Notes: generated by a model not told the origin, from the letters alone. A DNA stretch of 64,000 nt from Epiperipatus broadwayi (GCA_028023455.1 JAQFVV010006631.1:531815-595814), one strand, 5' to 3'. Counted from the first letter of the stretch, positions 1 to 13,662 are shown. Numbers and translations: made by a program.

Positions 1-2110
<2,110 letters not shown>

Positions 2111-2111
2111 A

Positions 2112-2312
2112 TTATATATTAATAAGTACCTTAACCTTTAGATATCTTTTAGAATTAATTTTAAAGAGCTCTGCATGAAAAAATGCTACTGCCACCTTCT
2201 TTTCTGAAGCTTTGTAGCTGATTGCTATCATTCTCAGCTGGGCTGATACATTCCTGATGTCTTTTGACAGTCTATTGATCTCTTGATTTTTCCAACTCCA
2301 CAGGCAGATCTC
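2112..2312 (-). pseudogene. Coding-like open frame, unrecognised
   Basis: Read on the minus strand from 2312 to a TAA at 2112-2114, this frame is open for 66 codons between stops but has no early ATG. Its composition is protein-like: amphipathic, rich in Lys, Arg, Ser and Ile, with segments such as NQEINRLSKDIRNVSAQLRM. This stands out from the surrounding low-complexity AT sequence. It may be a remnant of a retroelement protein or an exon; I do not recognise the family and see no convincing splice sites. GC content is higher than in the flanks (2160-2400). Confidence 0.25.
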
Positions 2313-3073
2313 TCAAAAGGAGTGCTGGAAAATGGTATGGCCTTAGCCACCAAGCTCCATTTTCCAGTCAGTCAATGACTCGTTGCAAGTACTATATCAA
2401 ATATTATAAAAATGAATCCCCCTACTTAAAACTTAAGACTATTTATACAAGAGAAATCAGTAACTCAAGTGTCCTGTTTACAACATTCTACAAAATTTTC
2501 ATCAATAATTTAAAATCCATAAAATAAAACCTTTGGTAATTTCTTAGCTAAAACAATAATGGTTAACCAGGTCACTTTTGAATTCTTAGTTTTTATTTTT
2601 TAAAAGATATTTTAAAATTTGATTCCAAACTTTATTAATTATTTGCAGATGGTTTTCTAATAATTTAGAACTTTTTTAAAAGTTTGTAAACATTTTATTA
2701 TATGTGTGTGTGGGACTACCACAGGGAATTGACTTTTATATACAAATGCATTTAAATAAAGAGTTTTTAACCAAGAATAATATTTTAAATTTATATTAAT
2801 GTAAACGAGCTGTTGTACTTTTAAATCTATCACATTACAGCTTCTTGTGCGTATATATGTAGGTAGTTACACACATAAAACAATGTTCACACAACTAAAT
2901 TTAGATTATATCATTTTATTAATTTTAAAATTATAAATGTGTATACATTATGCACATAAAACATTAATATGCCTAGTATATGTGTGCACATATAGAAATA
3001 CATGCACATACATGTAAATATACACTATTACATATTAAATAAATTATTAGAAACTTATATACATGGACTGGAG

Positions 3074-3110
3074 TGGATTTGAACTAGGGAAAAGATGATG
3101 GCTAAATAAT
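3074..3110 (-). repeat. tRNA-like (SINE) box A/B relic
   Basis: On the minus strand a box A-like TTTAGCCATCATC (3094-3106) is followed at tRNA spacing by AGTTCAAATCC (3075-3085), close to the Pol III box B consensus GGTTCRANNCC. This is what a tRNA-derived SINE head looks like. It is short, degenerate and without visible target duplications. Confidence 0.35.
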
Positions 3111-3181
3111 ACTGCTTGAATATATATATATTGTAATATATACAGATGTTGTATATATATACTGCTTGAATATATATATAT

Positions 3182-5324
3182 TGTAACGGGCACAGATGTT
3201 GTTACATTGTTGTTTTTTTTATTAGTAAACATGAAAAAAATAAAAATTCACCAATAAAAACTTCTTTTTTAAGAATTAAAAAAAAAAAATCATCTTAAAC
3301 TCACATATATATAAAATCACACAGATAAATAATCATTAAAATAAAACTTTATTAAAGAAAAAGTATTTTAAAACTAAATTTTCAGAAAAGGTTTAGAGAT
3401 AAAAATATATGTTTAAGTTTGAAAACAGATTAATTAATCTTTTGTAAAATGGAAATGATTATTTTAATTAGTAAACTAGCCTTGGGCATCTAAAATGTAT
3501 AAGCAACAGTCAGATAAGAAAACAATAGGAACAGAATGGTCAATGAGAGAAATTCATCGGGGAAATCGGACCTCAGTAGGAGGATCATCATCAACGATGA
3601 CGTAACGTCCATTGGATCCTAAAGTTATGTATAAAAGAAAAAATTTGGAAATAAAAAGTGATTTGGTTTAATTAATTAGAAGGAGGAGATGTGACTATAT
3701 GTGTTAGTGCAGAGTTGAAGGAGAAGGGATTGAAAAGACGAACTCTTCAATCCCTTCAGTTGTTAAAAAAAAAGAAATGAAACATCACTTTTCTTATACT
3801 GAGGACAACAGGATCATTGGGGGATTTAATGTGGATTCCAAATGGCAAGCAATAGATAAAAGGAACATTTTGAAATCATAAGAACTTTTTGAACTCTCAG
3901 CTTTAAATATAAATAATTTATGAATATTTCTAAACAAAAGAACTCTAAATACTAAACATTTCAATATTTATAAATATAAAAATTTCCTATCTGACTAAAG
4001 TATTTAAAATGTTATTTGATGTATTTCTTTTGTAAAATCATTTCCATTTATATTTTTTTTTGTTCTTTAAGTTTTATTATGATTTCTGTTTTCCGATAAA
4101 TTAAAATATATCAATGTTAAACTTAAGTCGGGCATGAATGACTGTATAGATTTGTAAAGTTATATTAGGAGAGGGTAATCTTAGGTTATTTGTTTCGTAG
4201 TTAAATTGGTTCAATGGATTGGATATATTGGTGTAGTTAGTAGATGTAATGCAAGATTCGCTATGGGCAGAATCGTTTGTATACACCGCACTCACCCGTT
4301 TGCCTATGGAAGGAATTATAAGTCGGAGACCGCAGTTCCTTTATATGGAGTTTTTTTATTGCTCTTTTTGTCAGATAGACGTAGTATTCCTATCTGACAA
4401 GAGGCAATTTCTTCTCTTAACTTTTTGTGCTGCTGTATTTCATATATTGAATACATCGATATAACAGATGAATTGGTGTTAGTTCGATGCGAACTTTTGG
4501 CCTAGGGTTAAATAAGGATAGAATTTTTTTTTTCAAATGCAAATCTATGTAGTCTATTCATACTCGACACTAAATAAAAATGCATTAAATTTAAGTTGTT
4601 TATAGACGCTTGCATGGATTGGTTATCGGTTAATTATGTTTGGGTATTCACATTTGATCAGAATATATAGACATTCAATAAAGAATGATACCTTACTGTG
4701 AGTATCTAAAATGTATTTATTTGGATGTCTTTTAATTTATTGGTGTCAATGCAAGCATCTTATATGTGAATGCTAATGGGTTACTTATAAATTTCCCTCT
4801 GCAATTGATGGTATCAATGACTTTATATTTTGAGCGTTTATGTTTATTTTGAAATGTCTTTAACTGTGAAATCTATGTAACCGATCTATACTCAACATGT
4901 TTTAAAACAAACTTTTTTAAATCCATTTGTGCAAACTAATAATAGTATAAAATTTAAAAGGTAAATTAAAAATCTAAAATAAAAGTTAAAAATAAAGTTA
5001 AATGTTAAAGTAAACATATTAAAATAAAAATGTTAAATGTTATATATATGTGTGCGAAAATAAATTTTTGTATGTTAATTACTGGCAGTGGCTTATTTTA
5101 TTTATTTTTTTAATATTGAAATATAATTAGATATTATATTATTAAATCTCTGCTACTCCCTGAGCTAGTGACATGGGCTAATGACTGGATATCAAAATAT
5201 ATAAAAAAAAAATAATTTTTTTTTACTTATGTATCTGCCTATTTTATAATTTTTTCTAGGTTCAAATGCCTAGATGGCGCCCTGTAGTGCAGATTACGTT
5301 AAGCTCTTTCTCCGGATCATTATA
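3182..5324 (+). mobile_element. Family-A LTR-like repeat, full-length copy (about 2.1 kb)
   Basis: Starts TGTAACGGGCACAGATGTTG next to a short (TA)n tract and ends ...CCGGATCATTATA, a decayed form of the CGGATCGTTACA end seen at 55695, again next to (TA)n. The TG...CA ends, the conserved promoter (CRE-like ATGACGTAACG near 3598-3608 and GTATAAAAG near 3629-3637), the lack of any ORF and the primer-binding-like site behind the related end at 55.7 kb point to a solo LTR. The last 200 bases carry a block (CTGAGCTAGTGACATGGGC..., then AGGTTCAAATGCC) shared by all copies. A DNA-transposon reading (short inverted ends) cannot be ruled out from the ends alone. Confidence 0.75.
3598..3640 (+). promoter_or_regulatory. 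Conserved CRE-like site plus TATA box of the LTR
   Basis: ATGACGTAACG (CRE/ATF-like) is followed about 20-30 bases later by GTATAAAAG. The same pair occurs at corresponding positions in the other three copies (about 634-680 minus; 41555-41596; 56898-56939), while the surrounding sequence has drifted. Such conservation fits a Pol II promoter. Confidence 0.6.
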
Positions 5325-5666
5325 ATATATATATATAGAGTTGAATAAAACTACTCATCTCACATGTGATATAAATTTAACATATATTCACAAATCAGGA
5401 AATATTTTATTAAAACTACATTTTATAAATACTTATTAATGGGTGAGTATATACTAATTTTATAATACATGGGTGAAGTGCAGTTTCTTTCCAATATATT
5501 ATATAAACAAGAATTATATATATATTAAAATAAAATAAGGAATGAGAATTCAGACACTAAAAAAATTACTACAATTGTATACTAATCTAAAATTTAAATA
5601 AAATGAACTAAATTTACAATAATTTAATTAATGCATAACAGAGTATGGAGAAAGGAACATGTTCTA

Positions 5667-5744
<78 letters not shown>

Positions 5745-5924
5745 AAATTAAGAAATTTAAAAACTTATAATGGAATCTCATATGTAATGTAGCTATTATG
5801 GATTAATTTCTTAGAGATTATCATTTTTAATATATTTTTTAAATTATATATTAAATATGTAGATAATTTTTTATTTAGTGTTGATAATAATAAATTGTAT
5901 TTTTTGTTGATGGATTGAATAGTT
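5325..5924. other. AT-rich non-coding, (AT)n microsatellite
   Basis: No gene seen. A (TA)n tract lies at about 5671-5741. Confidence 0.6.
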
Positions 5925-5929
5925 TCACA

Positions 5930-6530
5930 ACATTAGAAATATTGATTTGCTATACAAAATATGTAAAATATGACATGCCATTATGAAAATCCCAAATGTT
6001 ACTTTAAATACTGACAAAACATTCACCAAATTACAAAAATAGTCTAAAATATTATCAAAAAACCAACAGTATAGTGCAATATAAAAAAGGAATTGTTGTG
6101 ATGAAACAATCAATTTTTTGTTCTACCTTTTTTTATGGTGGAAAACAATTTTGGCCATAGAGGAGGCATAAAATACCCCCCCTACAAAAAAAAACATTTA
6201 CTTAACATGTGATTGTGCATTTTTAACAATACTAAAAATATGACTTTGACCAAAAATTTCAATCTTAAAAAGTACATTTTTAATAACAGTAAAAATATTG
6301 ATTTGTCATACAAGAATATTTAAAGATGTAATTATAAATTCATTTAATGCATATGACATGCCTTTATGCAAATCCAAAATGTTAATTTAAATATTAAAAA
6401 AAAACAATCACTAAATTATGAAAATAGTCAAAAATATTATAAAGAAAACCTTAAAGCTATCATATAATATATAATAGGAATTGTCATAATGAAACAATCA
6501 ATTTTTCTGTTGTAATTTATTTTAGGTGGA
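5930..6530. repeat. Old imperfect tandem duplication
   Basis: Two related segments, about 5930-6130 and 6290-6530, share ordered blocks such as AAAATATTGATTTG, ACATGCC(A/T)TTATG and AATGAAACAATCAATTTTT. They are offset by roughly 370-410 bases and are diverged with many small indels. Function unknown. Confidence 0.5.
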
Positions 6531-6779
6531 TCAACATTTTTTGTCCCAAAATGGAAACTTAAACTAAAAACTTTCACCCCAAAATGGGTAGTTACTTTAC
6601 GTGTTATTATGAAATATGATTTTTTTCTACAGTACAGCTTATTGGACAGTATTCCACCTGAATGGAATTTCCCCCAAAAATGGTAAGAAATAAATGTATT
6701 TTTTACAAACAAAAAAAAAAAATATTAAAAAAATAAAGAAATATAAATGACAACATTTTTATTGATTTTTCATTCTGGC

Positions 6780-7426
6780 AGACAAATTTATTTGATGTCG
6801 GTCAGTATGCAAATGAAGGCATCTTCATCATTATAAAATCTCTGCCACATAAATTTGGTCAAATGTGAAGCTAGATGTTGCTATGATGTTCCTCACTGTC
6901 ACTTTTTATGCCATTTCACTGAACGCCAGAGCATTTTAAAATTTTGTGTGTAAACCCCGATTTCTGGATTCACAAAATTATATTTGCGTTCACACAAAAA
7001 TGATCATTAGCAGCATTTTTCAATCATCACTTTTATAGATCTTCCAACAATCCAAATAAATGTTGGAACTCTCTTCCACATTTTGTTTGATGGCTGCGAT
7101 CAGATTTTTCACTGTCCTATCATTAATTTTAATGATAAAAGACTTGTCACTCTCCCTACATAAGCGACCAAACATATACTGTTGAGGAAGAATCCATCTG
7201 GCTTGCTTTTTCTTTTTGAGATAAGTCACTTGTCAATTTCTACGATTTTGTTAGGGCTTCCAATTTCAAGTGTTTCTTGTTGTAGCATGGCAGTTGTACA
7301 AATTTCCCACATATAGTTATTACAATTAACTATGGTTTTATCTGCTACACCAACCTCTATTTTTTCCCACTCTGTAGACCTTAATTTGTTAACCCAATCA
7401 TTGTTAGGATTGAAAATATTAAACAA
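6780..7426 (-). pseudogene. Decayed Merlin (IS1016/ISXO2-type DDE) transposase
   Basis: Three minus-strand pieces read in the order of the Merlin protein found at 12.8-13.7 kb. 7226-7426 gives the NNDWVNK... and NCNNYMWEIC segment, with the first catalytic position kept as VEID. 7020-7229 gives WILPQQYMFGRLCRES and the LDCW block containing the second Asp. About 6780-6990 gives YNFVNPEIGVYTQN...LWRSVKWHKK and QHLASHLTKFMWQRFY. Frameshifts and stops separate the pieces, and the third acidic residue (NVE in the other copy) reads NFK here. No terminal repeats or target duplication found. It belongs to a different subfamily from the copy at 12.5 kb, with roughly half the residues differing. Confidence 0.8.
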
Positions 7427-7559
7427 TTCAATAATGTTCCATTATGAATGCCAATTTTACAGTTATGTTCTCAAACATTACAACACCAGTGCTTGCCAGA
7501 GTTGTGATGCAAATGCTTATACTATGTACTTTTGGAAACATTTTTTCAGATGACATATT

Positions 7560-8234
7560 TACTTATTCTTGAAAATATAATATGGAGTTGATTTCAGTAG
7601 GGGGTAGCTTCCAAATTATCATCATTTTGTTCTAGTTAACAAAACAGAACAATTAATTAGGAAAGTAGGAAAACAAAATCAAAAAAAAAAAAACAGAAAA
7701 CTACATATACTTACTCACTTAAAATCAAAACAACTATAGTAACTCAAGACTACAAACAAAGTAAAAATCATTGAATGAAAACTATGAATAAAGCAAAAAT
7801 GAAAGTGAAATCTGGGCAGTACCTAATTTTAAAATAAAACTATCAATGAAGGAGGTGTCAGAATGAAATCTGGACAATAACTGAGACTGTCAAAATATCA
7901 CAAAAATGTTTTGATTTAAGATTGGATAAAATCGCAAGGTTTATTTAACATGAACGTAAGGTTACACCTTTATTGTGAATATGAAAATATGTATCACCTC
8001 CTCTAGGTTCTAATATGTGAGTAGAAATAATAATTATGTATTCTCCGTCAAACCATTTTATACAGCTAATAATTATAAACTGAGTGCAACAATATTAACA
8101 ATCCCATATATTCACCATAAAAAACCAGAATTGTTACATTTGTAAAAATCATGAAATTTCTATCTTTGGTAATATAGGACAAAATATTCCATGAACTCAT
8201 TTTTTAACAGATAGATAGGTATATATATATATAT
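7560..8234. other. No gene seen
   Basis: AT-rich sequence with short internally repeated phrases (AAATCTGG(G/A)CA near 7800-7880) and no ORF or RNA structure I can support. Confidence 0.5.
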
Positions 8235-8740
<506 letters not shown>

Positions 8741-8796
8741 CAAAGAGATAGATAAATTGATCAATAGATATACAGACAATCAGACACATAAGTAGC

Positions 8797-8799
8797 CTG

Positions 8800-8840
<41 letters not shown>
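8797..8840. repeat. (TA)n microsatellite
   Basis: About 44 bases of TA repeat, broken once by TATGTATATA, lie immediately before the coding relic at 8841. Confidence 0.9.
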
Positions 8841-9029
8841 AGGCCCAAGAGCATAAATGAAAGGTGTGAATTAAAGAAGATTAACAACATTTGGAAGAAG
8901 CTATTGGAAGAGAAAATAAATTTTAAAACTTCTCAACCAATAGAATTTAAATACGAGGAGAAAGAAAATGATAAAAACGGTTTTAAATCTCATGTGCATT
9001 CTTATGATTTGAAAAAGAGGATGCTCTGA
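8841..9029 (+). pseudogene. Retroelement-like coding relic ending in the hammerhead motif
   Basis: Frame open for 62 codons from the end of a (TA)n tract to a TGA at 9027-9029. No ATG lies near its start, so it is a 5'-truncated piece. The encoded peptide is charged and protein-like (SINERCELKKINNIWKKLL..., then PIEFKYEEKENDKNG..., then SHVHSYDLKKRML). The stop codon lies within the CTGAGGA box of the hammerhead-like motif at 9012-9074. A C-terminal coding end followed directly by a hammerhead suggests the 3' end of a retroelement; Penelope-like elements are known to carry hammerheads. I cannot identify the protein family from this fragment. Confidence 0.4.
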
Positions 9030-9074
9030 GGAAGGTACTTGATATTGTACTGAAACGTCAGCATTTAGCTTTTG
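9012..9074 (+). ncRNA. Hammerhead ribozyme-like motif (type I layout)
   Basis: All core elements appear in order. Stem I 5' strand is GATGCT (9020-9025). Box CTGAGGA lies at 9026-9032. Stem II is AG(G)TAC / GTACT (9033-9038 / 9047-9051), with one bulged G and an 8-base loop. GAAA lies at 9052-9055. A two-base-pair stem III is AC/GT (9055-9058), with the predicted cleavage after C9059. The stem I 3' strand is AGCATT, starting at 9060. Outward of stem I the pairing resumes after a small internal loop (AAAA 9012-9015 with TTTT 9070-9073). Such minimal stem III hammerheads usually act as dimers. The A-T pair at the base of stem II and the bulged G are non-ideal, so activity is uncertain. Confidence 0.6.
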
Positions 9075-9112
9075 CACTACACGGAATATCCTGCAAATAG
9101 TAATAATAATAT

Positions 9113-9135
9113 GGTATATATATATATATATATAT
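9113..9135. repeat. Short (TA)n tract
   Basis: TA repeat about 60 bases downstream of the hammerhead motif; it may mark the 3' boundary of the inserted fragment. Confidence 0.7.
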
Positions 9136-10145
9136 TGATGGATATATAAAACGATTGATATAAGTAAAAAGTGAGTATCCATATGTACCACATAAAATCC
9201 TCTTGTTTTGTAGCATAATCCTTAATAATGAAATGCTTGAATAATATATTTTCCTTCCAATAAAAGTAAAAATATTCTTATTTTAATATTATTTTCAAAA
9301 CTAATCCACCCTTTATAATTGTTTATCAAAAACCTGGATTTGTAATCACAAGAATGAAATCTATAATTGAAAGCATGGCAGATTATATTTTAGAAAGAAA
9401 CAAACTTTTGATAGGCGGGGTTTAAATGTCTTTGCACTTTTATTTAATTAGCTTACTTTAAGTAAGAACAGAAAGCCAATTCTGAGAATTTTTAAAAAAT
9501 TAAAAGGGTGGATATTAATTGATTAATAACAGTCTCTTTTTTGGAAAGCATTTGGCTGAAGGTGGTTTCTAACTTCATGAATTAAGGCATGGAAGGTCTG
9601 CAGATGAAATTACTCTGTGATGGCTGCATCATGATCACAGGCGTAATGGTCAGTAGACTTCAGATGGAAAATACTTGTTTTTGCTTTTTATAAATGTACC
9701 TTTAAAGGTTTTTTCAATGATATATATTGCAGAAGCTTTGATTATGTGGTAAAACTGAACTGAGATCAGACCCATGTAGCTATCTGGCTTGTTAGGCTGA
9801 GTTTGAAGACATTACCTGTCTGAAAAATTCATGCTTGCAAACTGATAGAAACTGTTTGCATAAACACTTGGAGTCAGTGTTTAGATCTAGTTTCTAACTC
9901 TATCCTTCATTGATGATAGCAAATTAGCTTGAAATCAGCTGATCTGAGGGTGGGCAAACAAAAGAGATAGTAAATGCTGACTCTTTTGTTGTTTATATAA
10001 ACAAATGTACACTTGTTCAGTGTTTTTGGTAAAACGCCATCTATTGATCATAAATACAAGTGATAGCATGTTACGTGAATTTAACTTGTTTTTGTTTTTC
10101 ATATATATATATAGGTCTTCAATTATATATAGGTGCATTAGTTTG
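9136..10145. other. No gene seen
   Basis: AT-rich, no convincing coding or structural signal. 9540-9920 is less AT-rich but has stops in every frame. Confidence 0.5.
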
Positions 10146-10385
10146 TAAATTAAGAGTGTTCATCCCTGAAAAGAGATGACTCCAAATTCTCCCTGAGTTT
10201 GAATACTATGGTATAATGGAGCTTTAAAAGGGAAATGTAATGAGGATGAACTATTCTAAATTGCATCTAAATTTTTTTCCATAAACATTAGCATACTAAA
10301 GGTAGATGTGATCATGAGCTAAGTATTTCATTGCACCATCACCAGCATCCTATCTTAAGACCTTTGGTTCGTAAATAGTAACATG
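10145..10385 (+). repeat. SINE-like dispersed repeat, copy 1
   Basis: Shares ordered blocks with 17825-18070: CCTG(A/T)GTTTGAAT (box B-like), GATGAA.T followed by AAATTGCATCT(A/G)AATTT, a variable middle, then CACCATC..CATCCTA and ATCTTA(A/G)G(A/T)CC. Length (about 240 bp) and the box B-like GTTTGAAT suit a tRNA-derived SINE. Diverged, without a clear tail. Confidence 0.5.
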
Positions 10386-10598
10386 CACTCTCTTTGTTTT
10401 TGTGTCATACATAGTTCTGTTACATCCATAATATATATATATATAGTGCCAGGCATGATTAATGTGGCCAAGAACATGATAATGTTAAACAAATTAAAGG
10501 CCGAAATTATGTAAAAAGCCATTAAATGGGGGGGGGTATACAATTTACATAATCAAACTTGTTATAAATTAAGAGAGAGAACTGTGACTATAACATAG

Positions 10599-10601
10599 AC
10601 T

Positions 10602-10654
<53 letters not shown>
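10599..10654. repeat. (CA)n-(TA)n compound microsatellite
   Basis: CACACA... runs into TATATA..., about 56 bases in all. Confidence 0.9.
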
Positions 10655-10657
<3 letters not shown>

Positions 10658-10659
10658 GA

Positions 10660-11400
10660 TGATCACACAGACTGCGATCACACATGTGTACATTTAATGT
10701 ATAGTATAATATTAAATGTGACTTTTATGTAAACTAAGTTATAGAAATTGGATAATAAAGTCAGGAAAAGAAAATAAATTTATTTTAAGTTAAGTTTTAA
10801 TTAAAAAAGCAAGAGGGTAGCTGAGGAATGCAAGTAATTAAAAAAATCAATTATGGTGATTAAAGAAAGTGAATGAAGGTAAGCAACCAAGATCCTTATC
10901 TTCTACCTTCCAATGTTAACTTTTTTAAAATTTAAAATTAGTAAAGTTTAAGGAATAGTAAAATAAGATCATCGAAGTTGATGATTAAATCTTAAAGGGA
11001 AAAGTAAATAAAAAGGGTTAATGATTGTAGAATTAGCAATCATAAATTTGCAGTCGCAATTATAAATAAAAATAAATAGATTTACAAAAAAAAAAATAAA
11101 GATCATCTCTTCAAAATACACATGTGAATACATGAAATATATATGTATAGGTGTGTAAAATAAAGAGTGTGTAAATAAGAAAATTACTTTATTAAAAAGA
11201 AGTGGAAGTAAATAAAATAAAATTAAAATAAATGGATAAAAAACAAGAAGAAAATTTTATGTATTTAAGGAAAGTAAAATAAATGTGTGAAATGTAGTTA
11301 ATGACATTCCAAAAACAATCAAGAAGATAAGTAAAGAATTGTGGGACAATTAAGAGGGAAAATTGTAAAAAAAGTAGCCATGTTTTAGTTGTGCTTGAGT
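10660..11400. other. No gene seen
   Basis: Purine-rich, AT-rich sequence with no supported feature. Confidence 0.5.
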
Positions 11401-11589
11401 CTGCTGAGCCAGAGACAGAGTAGTTCGAGAGCTGTGAACAAACATGTACCAAGTTGAAACATTGATAATGCAGGTCTAAGAAGGCCACAACAGATGCCAG
11501 TTAATCCACGCTCACCTTGGGTGTAAAGTCATCTTCCCCATGCAGTAGTAGTAGAGATAGTGCCTGCCTGATGGTTCACCTTCCCTGTC

Positions 11590-11726
11590 ATGAAGCCGCA
11601 AGAATACGACTTAAATAAGCTGCAAGAAAGAATCCAGCTGGATCCCAAAAATTCCATCTCTACAAAAGAAGTGGAGTAATCCACAGGATGGATAATAATT
11701 CCCTCGTCAACGTCCAGAAAATCTAG
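11590..11726 (+). other. Possible short coding exon or leader ORF
   Basis: An ATG at 11590 opens a 29-codon frame (MKPQEYDLNKLQERIQL..., ending KEVE) closed by TAA at 11677-11679. It lies in a locally GC-richer island (11400-11726) that ends in a splice-donor-like sequence, AATCTAG followed by GTAAAGT, near 11726. The peptide looks like a real protein N-terminus but is very short, and the other strand is open over the same stretch. It may be a retroelement leader or chance. Confidence 0.15.
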
Positions 11727-12179
11727 GTAAAGTAACTTTAATATAACATGCATGCATGCACTTTCATAAATGGCCACATTAGTTAAAAAATGCAATTGCA
11801 AAATGTGAATCTGAATGAAAATAATTAGTAGTTTTCTGTACCAAAGAATCCATAAGAAAAGACTATGAACTATAAAATATCTACAGATAAATGTTTAGTA
11901 TTAAAGAATTATTATTTTAGGTGAAGGGTTAATTAAAATAAACATAACTTGTGTTATTTTAAGATTGCCTGTTTTATGTTGAAGTATTATATTTTAGTGT
12001 TTATGAAGGTATTATATTAAACAATATTTATTTATAAATATCTCTTTATGTCTCGTCTTTCCTTCTTCACCATACTAATTATAATGATATACCCATAGGG
12101 TTATAAAAGACTAATTAGACAGTTATTCTAGTAAAAGTACACATGTTGATATAGTGCAGTAATATTAAATCTCGCAAAA

Positions 12180-12350
12180 ATTATAAATATTTCAAGTGCT
12201 GGATTGTTTTAAATAAATCATTCTTATGATTTAATATCCAGCACTCGAAGAAGCTTCTAATCAGGAAAGATAATACTGAAATATTCCATTGTTAATCTCA
12301 GTATTTGATCAGAAATATAGACTTAGTTAATGAGTCTATATTTGCTTCTT
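12180..12350. other. Hairpin-forming AT-rich region
   Basis: CAAGTGCTGGATT (near 12197) pairs with AATATCCAGCACT (near 12232), and CAGAAATATAGACT / AGTCTATATTTG form a second inverted pair near 12310-12342. Purpose unknown. Confidence 0.35.
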
Positions 12351-12774
12351 TGCTTGATGTAACAGTCGTGGCGATCGTAAAATGTAAAATAAAACATTTA
12401 CAAATGGTCAAAAAGGTAATTCTGTTACAATATATATATATATGATTAAAGCCAATATTTAAAGACTGCAAAATATGTATTTGTAATTTTGATTGGTACT
12501 TACGGATAATTCAACCGATGACGTATTTGACCTGCTGATTACCCTTCCGGTAGATTTTGATGTTTTTTGCATGACAACGTTGTCATGGCAACCAAGTGAT
12601 TGGCATGATTAATCCATCAGAAAGTCAATTTTTTTTTTACCCGCGAGATTTAAAATTCGGAGAGAGGTTTGGGAAATTTTTTGATTTTTCTGTCTATTGT
12701 GATTTTGCTATCCATGGCATCAAAGTGACTTTTTTGAGCTCTTGTACTTTGTGATATTTGCGTTATTTGCATTT

Positions 12775-13662
12775 ATGATGGCTGAAGCTACAAGAACCTT
12801 ATTTAATTTACCAAGTACGGAGGAAGAAGCGATCATCTTCTTACAAGACCATGGAATTCTCCCCAAAAGGAAATTGTGTCAAAATGGTCATGAAATGAAA
12901 AAGTATGTTCACAATTTGGGACCTAATTCGGTGAAACAATGGCGATGCAACTTGAAAGATTGTCTAGCCCAAATCGTAATGAGAAAAGGCTAGTGGTTTG
13001 TTAGCTTCATGACCGCTATACGTTTCATCTACAGTTGATCCAAACAATTAACATCCATAACATTTTGTGTGGAGGAATTGAATTTTTCGGACAAAACTGT
13101 TATCGATTGGAACAACTACCTCCACGAAGTTTGTACCTGGAGATTGTTAAGAAATAAAAGGCGGAAAATCGGAGGTCCCAACACAATCATGGAAATCAAC
13201 GAAAGCCTCTTCACAAAACAGAAGAACAATGCCGGAAGAGTCCTACCACAGCAATGGCTATTTGGTGGCATATGCAGAGAGACTGAGGAATGTTTTATTG
13301 TAGCCATTCGAGATCAAAGTGCGTCTACTCTCATGCAAGAAATTTTGCAAAATGTACACGAAGTCTTGTCTGTCTACAGCAATTGCTAGAAGGGATATAA
13401 GAGTGAAGAGTTAGCTGAGGCTGGAGATGAACACCATCGTGTTAATCACACATACAACTTTGTAGACCCCACAACTGGCATACATACACAAAATGTTGAA
13501 AGGTTGTGGGGTTTGGTCAAATGGCATAATAAAAAACACAGAGGGACAGCACATCAGCACCTGGACTCATATTTGAGCGAGTTTATGTGGAGGCAGTCGT
13601 ATAAAGCTGATCCTTTCGCTGTGATTTTGGAACATAAATCCCAATTCAGTCCTCCACAGTGA
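12775..13662 (+). pseudogene. Merlin transposase, single frame with three nonsense codons and lost catalytic Asp residues
   Basis: One reading frame of 295 codons, normal for Merlin, from ATG 12775 (or 12778) to TGA 13660-13662 with no frameshift. A zinc-ribbon region (CQNGHEMKKY...WRCNLKDC) lies near residues 40-70. The DNWN/HEVC-type segment and the DDE core follow. In-frame stops are TAG 12991-12993, TGA 13036-13038 (where relatives have Trp) and TAG 13387-13389 (Trp in the 7-kb copy). The first catalytic position reads MEINES, not MEIDES, and the second reads YSNC, not DC; both Asp changes are G to A in a CpG context (GAC/GAT after C). The third acidic residue (QNVERLWG) is intact. It would have cut and joined DNA at the element's ends. 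Confidence 0.9.

Noticed and set aside
5150-5320. tRNA gene from AGCTAGTGACATGGGC and AGGTTCAAATGCC
   Set aside because: Box A-like text fits the minus strand while the box B-like text fits the plus strand, and the T loop is 8 bases; it is simply the conserved 3' part of family A.
3182-5324. Family A as a DNA transposon because of inverted TGTAACG/CGTTACA ends
   Set aside because: Seven-base inverted ends are also normal for LTRs. A promoter block, no transposase and the primer-site-like sequence at 55698 fit LTRs better, though this is not proven.
12230-12300. CACTCGAAGAAGCTTC...ACTGAAATATTCC as a hammerhead
   Set aside because: The core box does not fit CTGANGA and the sequences beyond the core do not pair.
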